A DNA stretch of 64,000 bases from Tanytarsus gracilentus (GCA_038502055.1 JAXRKN010000043.1:4340001-4404000); one strand, 5' to 3'; numbered from the stretch's first letter, positions 1 through 12,300 are shown. Notes: generated by a model not told the origin, from the sequence alone. Made by a program: numbers and translations.

Positions 1-2036
1 GGTAATTTTGAGTAAATATTTGTTGAATTTGAAAAATAAGAAAAAAATCATCAAATTTTCTGATGTAATTGAACAATGTTATATATGTTAATGGAGACAG
101 TCTTCTTCTTTCGAAAAAAATTCATTCGGATTTTTATAAAACTGACTGGCGCGAGAATAAATTTGTTTGAATTTAATAAAAATATTTTTTCTGGACTGCG
201 CCCGATACTTGATGACTTTTTCACGGTATTTGCAAATATTTATTACTCTTCTTACTTTGCTGACTTCAACTGGCGTCAGCTAACATTTTTTTATCTTAAT
301 TGAACGTGTTTTATTAAAACTACTCTTTTTTGCTAGTAAAATTGATTTAAATGAATTGTAGAAAATAAAAGCACGTAAATTCAATAAATCGGCGCCTCAC
401 AATTAACAAATTGAAATAAAAAATTTGACAAAAAGGGGCAAATTTACTTTCGTGATGTTTTTGACTTGTGCCGAAATTTAAGTGATCCAAAAATTCGTTT
501 CCTAACGGTTTTCTAACCTTGCTAAAAGTTTTTAAGTAACCTCAAATTTATGAAGAAGCCTTCACGCTCACAGTTGTCAACTAATATCGACTTCTCAGCT
601 CAATGAAAAATCACTCACATAATTGCTTCCTTGAAGATCCTTGAACAAAATTAAAACATTTAAAGTGTCCGCTTGAATGTGTTCTTGAAAACCTTCTTCT
701 TCTCGAATTCAGTGCTCAGTGCCTCGAAGATAAACAACAGAAAGAGAGAACTTGTCGACTCAACCTTGTCAACTCATCAACAATCAACTTTGTGTCTCAC
801 TATTTGCTCAGCAATTAAAATGAAACAATTTTCTAAACTCATTTTTTACTCACATCTTGTTTGAAAACTGTTTTAAAATAATTTCAAAACTCGAATGGGA
901 TAGCAAACGACGATGTCGTCGAGGCATTTTAAGCAGTGTCAACAACCAAAATTCGTTGGCTACATTATACATTAACCAGACTCATCAGTGAGTCAATAAA
1001 CGAGAGATGAAAAATGATATTGTCGGTGGTATTGAAAGAATAACAGAAAAAAAATTATTTCGATTTTTAAATAAAATATTTATTCTAATCTTGAATTTTT
1101 AGGAATCATTTTCGAGTGCGAGACTTGATTTTAACATTAAATGCGCTTTATAAAAATTGATCATCAGTTTAATTTTAAAAATTAGTTGATAGTCATAAAA
1201 AACGGTAATTCATCCATATATGTCATTATTAGATCGACATGCAGTGATGGTGATGTTGCGGCATAAGTTTATGCAAACAACGTCTATAAAATAAAAGGGA
1301 GGATCGGCACGATTTTTTTATTCTCATTTTAATTTCAATTGTCGACATACGCGATGAAGTAATTTTTTTTTGTTGAATTGGTTAACAAATTGCTTAATTG
1401 TGATATTCATTGAATCACACGGCATGAGATCACAGTTTTATATTTTAACAAATGATGAGGAGAATAAACAAATAAAAAAAGGAGGAAAAAACCCGAAAAA
1501 TACTGATTTGATCGCATCATGATTCTCTTTTGAATTATATCACGTATCTCGATGTAGCGCAAAACCCTTTCAAATCGCATTCCCATCACCACATATACTT
1601 TAAATATGTGTACCTCTGCTGGTTATTATATGTCATTAAAAATATGATACGATCCGCCATTGATTTCACATTTGAATGATTCATAAATCATTCATTCTCT
1701 CTCTGTGGTAGCCATCGCGATAGATTCAGTTACAGTACATTGCATTCAGAAGAAATATATTTCATTTATATTGTTTCACTCGAGAGTTTCTCTCACAATT
1801 CTTCCTTTTCTATTCATCATAAGAAAAATTAAATATATTGCGAGCTCTTTCAATTGTTCTTCTTATGAATCAAAAGAAAAGAAAAGTAATACAAAAGAGA
1901 AGAAATAAGAAACGAATTTTCAAGAGATTTCCTTGAGCCCTCGAGAATGTGCTCATGCCGCATGCTAGCAATTGAAATTTTCTGTATGATTTACAGCGAG
2001 ATTTTTAGTGTGAATTTTTTAATGACAACAAAATAA
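1..2036. other. AT-rich non-coding stretch
   Basis: No convincing exon is seen. The open frames are short, lack homology that I recognise and lack splice context. The stretch may be intergenic or belong to the 5' region of the downstream DM-domain gene; the sequence does not decide this. Confidence 0.5.
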
Positions 2037-4025
2037 TTAGGTGAACGTCTTTTAGTCGGAAGTTTTCTGAAAATTTTGACAAAACATAGATTGTTGAGAC
2101 TTTTAACGGCACAAAAAAATTAGTGCACAGTCAATAAAAATTTACTTCTTTCCTTTAAAATGAGACCATTTCAAGTATTTTCATCCAGTTTTCATTGTAA
2201 ATTATTGAAACATTCCCGCCTAAACTCGGAATAAAAATTCTTTTGTATTTTTTTTTAAATTCGAGTTTTTAAGATATTTTAAAGAAAATTTGATAAAATT
2301 TTACTGATTTAATTATTTGTTACTTAGAACATTAAAAATGTTATAAGCCAACTGAATTAAGGCATGCAAGCTTGGTTGGTGCTTTTAAATGGTCAATGAT
2401 GTAAAATTATGTTAAAAAAATAATTGAGTGAACGATCAAAAAAAAATGAGTTACTGAAACTTAAAATATAAGTATTTTGCGTGCCCAACAAAGTTGTGGT
2501 AACGCTTTTTGCTCATCTTTCCGTCAGTCTTTCGTCTGTCCGTCGTATGCACCTTCAGATCTCTCCTTTGAGCTACCTAGAGACTTCGGGTTTTCACCAG
2601 ATCGTGCTCTGAGGGTCTATATGAGCAGGCAATAAGAATTTTTTGGGTCATGACCATAGGTCATGCCACGGACAGCATAACGTCCATTTTTCATACAAAT
2701 TTTCTCAGATATGGCTTCATGGGTATCGTTGACTCATAATTTGACCAGGAATCATTGACATTGACGATTTTTGAGGCTGCTAATCATGGTCGACCAGTAG
2801 TGCCACTTTGGTAAAAATGAAGTTTCGGCGTTGACTTTTAACAAAGATTAATAATGTCTACATTTATATTTTTTAAATAATTCATTAAAAATGCAACTAA
2901 CTGGCATTTTTCATTTTTGAAAAAAATCATGTCTTGGTCTGAAATCGACCATAGTTCCGAAAGTGGATACTGGCTGAAAATCAAAATATGGTCATTTGTG
3001 ATGAAAACAACTTCTAAAAAATCTGAAAAAATTACAGAGTTAGAATAGCTAATGAACTATTACTGCATAATTTCAAATTTTTTGGATCATCGGTTCCGCA
3101 AGATCCGTGTCTCATATAAAATGTATTTTGCTCCCCTGTAGTTGGTGTGCATCATATTTTGAATATGCTTTAAAATCCAGTTCGTTGAGTGAATACCTAT
3201 CTAACAATATGCATATGTCTTGGGTATTGAGCTATTGCAAGCATAGGCGGAGGTAAAAACTGTCTCTGATCTTTTTTTGTCATCGGAACCAACAAGATCT
3301 AGCGCCGCTTTACTGAAAGGACTTTAAATGTATTTTTTGAAATTTAGGTTCCTCTTGATGCAAGAATAAACTTTCTGAACATTAATAGAGTTTTTAATGG
3401 GTGGAAAACGTTTTACGGTGTTTTTTATCAGATACTGTTTACTTGTAATTTGTATGGAGGGATTTAATACCCCGTTTTAAGTGTAGCTACGTAGCGGTTC
3501 CATTTAAGGACACGCTGAAGTACTAAATTAATAATTTTTATAGCTGAATTATTTATTTCGTTTGCTGCATACATGCTGCTATGTTTCATCATGTCTGGCA
3601 TTTTTCTATTACTTTTTTTTTTCTCTTCTAACATTTAATTAGAAAAAAATAAAGCAAAAAACTTCGATTTTTCAACGTTCTAAACAAAAAAATTTCGATT
3701 TAAGGGAGAAACTTCCGATATAGTTGAACAAAACTCCATTAAAAAAATACTTCGAGTGATTTTGTGCTGAATTTTTTTGCTTAAAAATGAGAAAAAATGC
3801 ATTCATAAAAAATTCAGATTAAAAATGAAAGTTTTAATGGTAATTTTTTGTTAGTTTTGTATGAAGTTAAAAGTTTTAGAGATTTTAATCTTGTCAGACC
3901 CCACAAAAAAATGCAATTTTTTTGTTTGGCTGAAGTGTGGTCTTCAATGTATCGTTCAAGAAATATTTATCATGAAAAAACTTCCGAGTAAAGGAGTATT
4001 CCGACTAAAAGACGTTTCACCCTAA
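2037..4025. mobile_element. ~2 kb non-autonomous element with terminal inverted repeats
   Basis: The left end (2037-2060) contains ACGTCTTTTAGTCGGA and the right end (4000-4025) contains its reverse complement, TCCGACTAAAAGACGT. A GTGAA motif and TTA/TAA lie outside each. The match of about 24 bases has small indels (GGTGAACG against GGGTGAAACG). A looser match continues inward, with AGTTTT after the left repeat and CTTCCGAGTAAAGG before the right one. No transposase frame is present, so it is probably a decayed or non-autonomous DNA transposon. I could not settle the target-site duplication, so superfamily is not assigned. It contains a fragment of a second repeat family at about 2478-2812. 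Confidence 0.6.
2478..2812 (+). repeat. Diverged copy of the minisatellite-element family (left part only)
   Basis: The landmarks occur in the same order as in the elements at 10897-12300 and 30968-31897: a start with GTGGTAACGC, pyrimidine-rich CCGTCAGTCTTTCG/CTGTCCGTC, the phrase GGGTCATGACCATAGGTC, ATGCCACGGACAGC, CCATTTTTCATACAAATTT, GGCTTCATG..TCGTTGA and CCAGTAGTGCCAC. It lacks the minisatellite core. It lies inside the terminal-inverted-repeat element, which implies nested insertion or capture. Confidence 0.6.
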
Positions 4026-5080
4026 TCACTGATTTATTTTTTTTTTATTAATTGATAAATTAATGAAATCTTTTTTAATTCAAATTCAACACAAACTTGA
4101 CATTTTGTATTTTCAAGAGAGCTTCAAAAGACATTCACAAGTCCACGAGTGAGAAAATATTTCGAAAGTCACTGAATAAATTTTCATTTGTCATCTCCAC
4201 TACTTTTTAATACAAGCGGGTAATTCAGTAGTGACAGTTAATTTATGCATCAGTACATGAAGATGGCCATCCAAATGACAACTGTTAAAAATTTTAAAGT
4301 TTCCATCTGCTTGTGACACTACTCAGCGCTGTGTTGAGTTAATAAAGAACACGCGTGTGTGTATAGAGAAATTTAAATTTAAATGAAAATTAAATTGGGG
4401 TCAATAAAATTCATCTGAATATAATAAAGTGATTATGTTCTGAAATAAATCATCTGTAACTGATTATTAAGCGACTTATGATGAGGGTGGAAAATTTTTG
4501 AATGCGAGGGATGAAAAAATTATTTTCTTCGATTGAGAATTATGAAAAGTGAACAAAAACAATTTTAGCATAACTTTTAAGCAAAAAAAGATTTTTCATT
4601 GAATCACTTTTAAAATTTAATTGCGTTTCAATCACCCGAGATTAATTTAAAAGTAAAAATTTTCCACTCGCTTTTCATCATAAACAGCGAAATTTTTTTT
4701 TTCAATTCAAATTGGCGATTTAATGCTGGCCGCACTTGAAAGGCTTTTGAAGGGAGCAAAATAAAACTTTATATTAGCTTTTCAATGAATTCAATTAATT
4801 AATTTTTCTCTCATTCGTGGCTAATTAGTCTGCCCGATTTCTGTAAATAAAATTCACTGGAAATTTCTTTCTCGCAAGTACTTTTTAATCTGCGGCACAC
4901 GACATGATGATGAGCAATATAAATGTTTGTACCTCAAATATTGTCACTGTGGTTGCAAATAATTTTCGGTGCACGCGTGTGTGAAAAAGGGATAAATGTC
5001 ATTTTAAAATTATTTTCATAGAAAAAAGTTTTGTTAATGTAATTAAAAATCAACTCCAGGAGTGATGAGGACAAAAGTAT
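4026..5080. other. AT-rich non-coding stretch
   Basis: No exon-like frame, RNA gene or repeat could be supported here. Confidence 0.5.
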
Positions 5081-5923
5081 TGAAATTAATCCAAATTAAA
5101 TTAAATTCCGGAAAATTGTTATTGAAAATTTTTCCTTCCATACAATGGGTGATAAAGTGTTGGAAGATGTCATCCGCAGATACTTTTCCGGTACACGAAC
5201 AACTCCGACACAAACACAATTTCATCCAGCAACACGCACAGCGAGGGTGAAGTTTTATTAACATTTTATTATCAAAAATTTTCCTCCCGCTCTTTCACAT
5301 TTTCAATTGTACTCAAATTTGTGTATCAATAACAATTTGCAGGTCGTTTCCCTTGAATATAACTTGAAGATAAACTGAATGATGATCTTGTTAAAATTGT
5401 TTGGAGTTGACTTCATGATGTGTGTGCGGTCAAATCATCTTAAATTCAAAAACTGAGCATGCATGGAAATTTTCTTTTTAAACATTTTTTAATGGTCGGA
5501 CCACTTGAAATTAAATTGCGGAATAAATTTCTTTTGTGAATAAAAAAAATGTTTTCATGTTGATCGCATTTAGAGGGTTGAGTTGAGCATACAAAAGGCA
5601 ATTGTATTCCTACTGTGTTCTGGTAACTGAATTTCAATATTTTTTTAACTTCCATTCAAATGAACTCTTAATTGATCTTCATATTTTTAACCCTCCACTG
5701 CCTCAATTATTACTCTCTCAATTTATCGATTTTTTAACCGCTCAAAATGGTGTCAAAAATATTTTATGCATTTAATAATTTTTAGCTCTGTTTTATTAGG
5801 TTGAAATGAAAAATAAAATTGTGATTAAAATTCAACATCTAGTAATCGAGTTCTTTGCAACATTCACGAATGTTTTATGCTCAACATTAAATTGAGGAAG
5901 TGAGATGGAACGACTAGAGCGAG
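5081..5923 (+). repeat. Left arm of a large inverted duplication
   Basis: This ~843 bp matches the reverse complement of 13841-14690 almost base for base, with differences mostly single bases and short indels (estimated by eye at 96% or so). Shared landmarks include AGGTCGTTTCCCTTGAATAT, GTGTGCGGTCAAATCATC, CCCTCCACTGCCTCAATTA and GATGGAACGACTAGAGCGAG. The arms lie ~7.9 kb apart and enclose dmrt99B. The part at 5081-5250 differs at only one base from the other arm. It carries, on the minus strand, a cysteine-rich 73-codon frame (5043-5264) whose first 60 or so codons also exist in the other arm. Confidence 0.85.
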
Positions 5924-6480
5924 AAAGCATGATCGTCGAAGAACATAAAGGCAAAAATAATTTATTAACATTAACAGTCGATTCAATTTGTGTGTTTTGC
6001 CTTCGAAGACGCACTCGAGAGTTTGTGCGATATGAGAAGCAGAAGTAATTTGTACCAGGCAGGAGCAACATTGAGGAACAATATCAACAACAATGTCAAT
6101 GATGTTTCACTGTTTCTCTCTCCTCTCTGATGCCATATTGCTTTTTGGTTGGCTGGATTATTTCTATATTGTTTAACAGTTTTTTTTTGTGAACACACTT
6201 CTTCATGATGGTTTTTCTCTTCCTCCTCATCTCTCTCACTCATGGGTTGGATATAATGTTGAAATCAAATATCAATTTTGTACATACAATAATTTCATTT
6301 TTGGATTCAGTATTCTTCTGCATCCCATCGGTATCGGTCGATGGTCTCTTGAGTCTCGGACCTTTTTGTGGATTATTAAGACAGAAATTTTGAGTGCTAG
6401 AAAAAATAATTTTAATAAAAGTGAAAAAATAATGAAAAAATTTATTAAATAAATTTTAAAGTGAGATAAAAAAGACTCTT
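5924..6480 (+). other. Probable 5' leader/promoter region of dmrt99B
   Basis: This is an AT-rich region directly ahead of the dmrt99B start codon. Several short ATG-initiated frames occur (for example at 6189 and 6205), but they show no recognisable domain. The transcription start cannot be placed from the sequence alone. Confidence 0.35.
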
Positions 6481-9400
6481 ATGGATTCAAAAACAATGAG
6501 TTTACAGAACAGTGTGGATATGTCAAATTTAATGAGTCAACCAAATCCCCTTTTGGGCATTCCGCCAGCATTTTTCCTTCGTGCTGCTTCAGAAAGATAT
6601 CAAAGAACACCTAAATGTGCTCGATGTAGAAATCATGGAGTTGTAAGTGACTCAAAAAAAAATTAAAAACTTTATCTAGAATTTTTTTTCATCCTCAAAA
6701 GGTGAGCGCACTGAAAGGCCATAAACGTTATTGTCGTTGGCGAGATTGTTTGTGTGCAAAATGTTGCTTAATTGCTGAGAGACAGCGAGTGATGGCGGCT
6801 CAAGTGGCGCTAAGAAGGCAGCAAGCACAAGAAGAAAACGAAGCTCGAGAATTGGGACTTTTGTATCCGCAACATCAGACACTCTTAAATGGACAATCAG
6901 ACTCACAAGCGACGGGAAATTTTCGATCAACAATTCCTTCGCCGCCGAGCGATTCAATGGACCATACGAGCAGCAAAAATTGCACAGAAAGCGAATCAGG
7001 TTGGTTTGAAATAAATTTAAAATTTAAATACGTTAAATTTTAAGTAAAAATGTTTAAATTTTTCTATCGAACAGATGTGGAAATTCAAAAGACGCGAAAA
7101 GCTGAAAAATCAAATCCTTCGTACTCGCCAGATCAAAGTGAACCCGAGAGTCCTGGTAAGTTGTGCATTTTAAGGAAAAATTCTTCGAGGGGAGAAAAAT
7201 GTGCTAAAGTTCAAGTGGCATTAAAATGTTGGAAAAATATCAACAATAAAAAAATCTTCGTGTCGGAAAAATCATGAGGGTTGCGCTTCATTGTTTGTCT
7301 TTTTAATAACTTTTCCTCGACATTGAAGATTTTCTACGCTATTTCTCTGAAGTGGCTTTCACGCATAATTAACACAATGATTGTAGGCAGAAAAGTCACA
7401 AAGTGTTTTCTTCTCTACGGCGTTGAAGTAATTAAAAGTGACTGTTAAATTTAACACAAAATGAGCAAAACGCTCGTTGTAAAGTGCGCTGCAAATTTCC
7501 GAGGTATTGTCTGTGAATTGAAGAGGCAACATTAACAATTTGATTGAGACAAGCGGAAGAAATTAATTGATTGTCGCGGTGTGGCGTTAAGTCAATTAGT
7601 AAATTGATACTAAATCATGTTGACTTAATTAATGTTTTAAATCTATTGATTTGGTGTAATTTAGTCAACAATTGAAACAGTAGCAAATTTTATGCCACTG
7701 CTCAGTGATTTATTACCGCTTGATAAGGTGCGGCTTTAGACTGAGTATAGGAACAAGCTGTGATCAATTAAGCGAACAATGCACTCATGAAGTGCAAAGT
7801 AGTTAAGTGGCATATAAGCAGATTAATGGTGCGAAAGAAATAATTTTAACAAAATCAAAAATTTTAACGTATTTTTTTAATTTAAATTTTTTTTAACATA
7901 ATAATTATTATGCATAAAATTAAATTTTGTCACATTTACTAAAAATTCAAATTTTAATAAAGTTAACCACTTAGAAAAACGCAACTTAAACAACCACATA
8001 ACAACTTCCACCTCCACAACTTTATTCATCAGTTTAAATATCATTTTAATTTTAATTGTGGCTGAGAGCAACCCTCAAGTACCATGAGATAATTAATTAT
8101 CTTTCATCAAGTGCTCTTCAAAGAACAACCAGAGAAAATTTAATAAACAGAAAAACATTTATTTGTTACTAAAATTAGCTCTCGAGATTAAAAATTAAAT
8201 TGTGGGTTAGATTTCAAATTTTATTAATATAAAAAGTATGTTTCAATTGTTATAGCCATATGTGTGTGCTACAATTTGTTATTTGATTCCCCTCAACTCA
8301 CTTCTCTATAAATTTTCAAGAGCCTCTTCACGAGAGTTTGTGTTTGCATTCATGAATCAGAGATTAGTTTGTTATTTGTATCCCTTCCAACCCCTAATTT
8401 CCATCACACATAATGTATACAATTTTAGAATAGGAAAAACTTTTTAATTCGGAAATAATTAAATGATATTCAACTCCCATTGAGAGAGATCTGCAAAAGA
8501 ATGAGAATTGTAAATAATCTGCAGAAAATTGTCGACCGAAAGAGGAAGAAGTGAGAAAAAAGAAGGAGGAAAAAATTATTTTAGATCAATGTGTGAATTT
8601 ATGGATACAGTTGCTGCCTCTGCCAGAGAGTTTTTGTTTTGCGGGTAGTTAAAAAGAATCGAGCGAGGTGTGGACAAAAAAATGGGAACTTTATTAAAAT
8701 TTAATTCAAAAAATCAATTAAAAATTTTCATGATTCATTAAGTATAGAATTTTTTTTGAACACACCCCAACCATAAATGTATAAATTTTACCCTCCAAAA
8801 ATATTCTGGGCGGGTTTGAAACTTTTTTTTTCGCTCGCAATTTTTATGCATTTGACAATTTTAACGATACTATATTTTTTTTTGAACAGTCGGCAGCAAG
8901 CGTGCACGTCTTTCGGGAGACACAGACCATGATAATTCTGGCTCTGAATCGCCAAACAGTCCGAAAACAAAATCATTTTCAATGCCGTTATCTGTGTCGC
9001 CATCGCGAAACCATTCGCCTAGTTCGCCAGAGAGTGATTTAGATGTTGACTCAGCACCCGATGAAATTGTACCGGAGAACTTGAGCTTGAAGAAGAAGGA
9101 GCGATCGAAATCACCCGCTGGCAATAACAACTTCAACAACAATCTCGGATTCTTGCCTTACCAGCAGCCATCCTTTACCAATGTGGCCACTTCACCATCA
9201 TCACAGCGCTCTCCTGTTGATGTTCTTTTGAGGTTAGTTAAATTGCCTCGAGTGCATGATTGCAATTACTTAAGATGGTAATTTTTCTATAGAGTTTTCC
9301 CTAATAGACGACGAAGTGAAATTGAACAGACTTTGGCGAGATATCGTGGCGATGTGGTTCAAGCCATGGAAGCGATTCTTTGTGGTGACGACGCGATCGC

Positions 9401-9663
9401 TCAAATTAAGTAAGTTTTAAACACTTTAAAAATTTATAACCTAATTTTCCAATTATCTCAACAGTGCCACAACAAACGCATTTAAATCTGCATTTTCACC
9501 GCTAATTCCTCCAGCATTTGCAGCAAGTCGTTATCCATTTCTACAACATCAAGCGAAACGATTTCTCTCAGCACCATACACAGGCACCGGCTATCTCTCC
9601 TCCGTACTCGAGCCGGACTCAAATGATGTCAATGGTAATTCTGCAGCCGATTCACAAGATTAA
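6481..9663 (+). CDS. dmrt99B: DM-domain transcription factor with DMA domain, dmrt99B/DMRTA type
   Basis: Six coding exons: 6481-6642, 6702-6999, 7075-7155, 8890-9232, 9293-9409 and 9465-9663. All have GT/AG borders and consistent phases and encode 399 aa. The DM zinc-binding domain (residues about 41-88) is split after CRNHGV. It continues with VSALKGHKRYCRW and the recognition tail ERQRVMAAQVALRRQQAQEE, typical of DMRTA1/2 and fly dmrt99B. A DMA (CUE-like) domain lies at about 288-330 (SPVDVLLRVFPNRRRSEIEQ, then GDVVQAMEAIL). The family comprises DNA-binding regulators in sexual and neural development, acting in the nucleus. One oddity is that the second zinc-site segment reads CAKCC, where relatives usually have CAKCT. 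The 1.7 kb intron 3 is the only long one. Candidate AATAAA signals lie at 9743 and 9872. Assignment to dmrt99B rather than dmrt93B or dmrt11E rests on the DM tail plus the DMA domain. Confidence 0.93.
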
Positions 9664-10896
9664 TAAATATATGAAGTAGCCTACGATGTTGGAATATTAA
9701 AGCTACATGTAAGAGAAGCCATTTAGTTAGGTCAAGGAGTGAAATAAAAATTCTGTTGTATTAAAAAGTAACGTTGTATACGATGATCGTAATGTGGTAA
9801 ATTTACTATTATACACTTAAAAATTATGTAGTCATTAAAAAATGTTGTAAATAGGTGGAAAATATAAAATGAATAAAATATAAATTTAAAAATTATATTT
9901 TTGGGTTTTTTATAGATTTTTTTTTGATTCAAGAATTCCATCGACCCTCTCGTTTAACCTATTTTCATGTCATGTCCTCACTCATAATTAATCCATCCCG
10001 TTCTGCCTTTCGAAATATTAATACATTTTGCTACAAATGGCGCATTCACTTTGAAATACAAATCCAGCCCTAGATCGAGTTTCATCATGCTGAAGGAAAT
10101 TAGGAGGCAAAAAGTGGAATTTAAGGCAGACAACAAATATGATTACAATACAATGAATTTATTAAATATGATGTCATGATATATATCTGACAATTACATT
10201 TAATAAATAACTAAATACAATAAATTATTTCATGTTTCACTACCATTCGTAGCAGCTGCTTTGCACATGAAGATATTGAAGATGAACATGAAATTTATTT
10301 AAATTATTATGTCGACTTGCTTGAATACATGAATTCAAGATGGAGCAGATATCTATTTTATTCATTGTTGTTGGACTGAATTCTGTTTGTGTAGTTATTA
10401 ATAAAATTATCTCTTTAGCACTCAAAACATGTCCCGCAATAATTGTTTTCTAATAAAGTTGATATCAATAATGAAATATCTTCTAATTTGGGAGTGAGGG
10501 ATGGAAAAATATGCAAGAGATGGAAAGTTTTAAAGTTTTAAAAAATTATAATTTGTAATAGCTCTGCTTAATTATTAAGAGAATTAATTTGTTAGAAAAG
10601 AAATTTAAATTTTTTGAAACTTCTAAATATCTTTTGAATGATAAAATGTGCTTAGGCATTTTGTAAGTAATAAGACATAATTCTTATGCATTTATTTTAT
10701 TGCCCATTAAGAGTGTATAAGACATACTTGCGGTCACTTATGAACGCGAGGCCATTTATATTAACTCTATTTTGATCACATTCGATTTTATTATGTTCCT
10801 TACATTACGTGAAAATATTTTTCCTTCTTACAAATTGAATGCAATAAATTTGTGTCGAGTACATTTATAGTTTTTAGCCTCGAGGATGGATGAACA
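9664..10896. other. 3' UTR of dmrt99B and AT-rich intergenic DNA
   Basis: It starts with the dmrt99B 3' UTR, with AATAAA at 9743-9748 and 9872-9877. No coding exon or RNA gene is supported in the remainder. Confidence 0.5.
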
Positions 10897-12300
10897 AATT
10901 TTTAGTGTAACCCACGAAGTGGTGTAACACTTATATGCGCCTATTTCCGTCCGTCCGTCCGTTCCATCGAGATCTCGGCTCCTGAGATAGCTAGAACTTC
11001 TATTTTCGCAAATGGTAGGTCTATGAATTTAGATTCGGCCATTTTAGGAATTATGAGGGTCATGACCACAGGTCGTGCCATGGACAGCCCTAAATGCCAT
11101 TTTTCATACAAATTTCCTGTTATAAGGCTTCATGTATGTCGTTGAACTCGTATTTGTATCAGGAATCGAAAGGCATTGATGATATTTGAGGAATTTCTAT
11201 CATGGCCATCCAAGAGTGCCACCAATGTCCATCACGGCCGGCCAGTAGTGCCCCTAATGTCCATTTTTTAAAAGTATGGCTTCATGTACCTCGTTGAACT
11301 CGTAATTGCATCAGGAATTGATTAGATTGATGATTTTTGAAGAATGACCGCCACGGCCGGCCAGGAGTGTCCAAGGAATGCCACTAATGTCCATTTTTTA
11401 AAAGTATGGCTTCATGTACCTCATTGAACTCGTAATTGCATCAGGAATTGATTGGCATGGATCTGAAAATGGAACACTGTGGAAAATGGAACACAGTGGA
11501 AAATGAAACATAGTGGAAAATGGAACATAGTGGAAAATTGAACACAGTGGAAAATGGAACGTAGTGGAAAATTGAACATGTGAAAATGAAACACAGTGGA
11601 AAATGGAACATAGTGGGAAATGGAACATAATGGAAAATGAAACAGAGTGGAAATTGGAACACAGTGGAAAATGGAACATAGTGGAAAATGGAACACAGTG
11701 GAAAATGGAACAAATAGAAAATGGAAATAGTGAAAAATGGAACATGGGGAAAATGGAACACAATGGAAAAGAAAAAATGGAAAATGGAACACAATGGAAA
11801 ATGAAACACAATGGAAAATAGAACACAATGGAAAATGGAACACAATGGAAAATGAAACACAATGGAAAATGGAACACAATGGAAAATGAAACACAATGGA
11901 AAATAAAACACAATGGAAAATGGAACACAATGGAAAATGAAACACAATGGAAAATGAAACAAAAGGAAAAGAAACAAATGGAAAAGAAACACAATGGAAA
12001 ATGGAACACAATGGAAAATGGAAAAGTGGAAAATGAAACACAATGGAAAATGAAACACAGTCGAAACACAGTGGGAAGCCATTTTGGGAAGCATTTTGGA
12101 GCATTTTGGACATTTTTGAGCATTTTGGGAAGCCATTTTGGGAAGCTTTTTGGGAAGCCATTTTGGGAAGCCATTTTTGGGAAGCCAAAAGGGGGGCCAG
12201 AAGGGGAAGCCAAAGGGGAAGCCAAAGGGGAAGCCAATACTGATCTGTTCCAAGTGGGTTACACGGCAACACCCACGTGTGGGTTTTGAAACATTTTTTT
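10897..12300 (+). mobile_element. Interspersed repeat with minisatellite core (full copy)
   Basis: One end reads AATTTTTAGTGTAACCCAC and the other GTGTGGGTTTTGAAACATTT. Both ends recur, inverted, in the copy at 30968-31897. Both termini are rich in short palindromes made of AACCCAC/GTGGGTT. Internal order is as follows: a CCGT microsatellite at about 10947-10962; a block with GGGTCATGACCACAGGTC; two ~125 bp tandem units starting with TGTCCATTTTTTAAAAGTAT (about 11260 and 11388); a 17-bp minisatellite (11468-12065); a second array based on GGGAAGCCATTTT (12070-12180); and GGGGAAGCCAAA units (12190-12235). No transposase or reverse transcriptase is encoded. The class is unknown. Repeated presence with the same borders argues for a mobile non-autonomous family. 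Confidence 0.7.
11468..12065 (+). repeat. 17-bp minisatellite, unit GGAAAATGGAACACAAT
   Basis: About 35 imperfect tandem units. Variation is concentrated at GGAAC/GAAAC and ACACAAT/ACATAGT/ACACAGT. Units near 11468-11710 favour CAGT/TAGT and those near 11760-12060 favour CAAT, so the array has sub-blocks. Because 17 is not a multiple of 3 and the complementary unit has no stop codon, all three minus-strand frames stay open for over 800 bases and read the same rotating peptide (HFPLCSIFHCVSF-like). I regard these frames as by-products of repeat composition rather than genes. Confidence 0.9.

Noticed and set aside
6189..6452. Short ATG frames ahead of dmrt99B
   Set aside because: No domain, no conserved look; they overlap one another in different frames in AT-rich DNA.
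11468..12065. CRISPR-like array
   Set aside because: The units are directly tandem with no spacers, and the DNA is clearly eukaryotic.
11398..12289. Long overlapping open frames (up to 283 codons) on both strands
   Set aside because: They follow entirely from the stop-free 17-bp tandem unit; all frames encode the same rotating peptide and none has splice or domain support.
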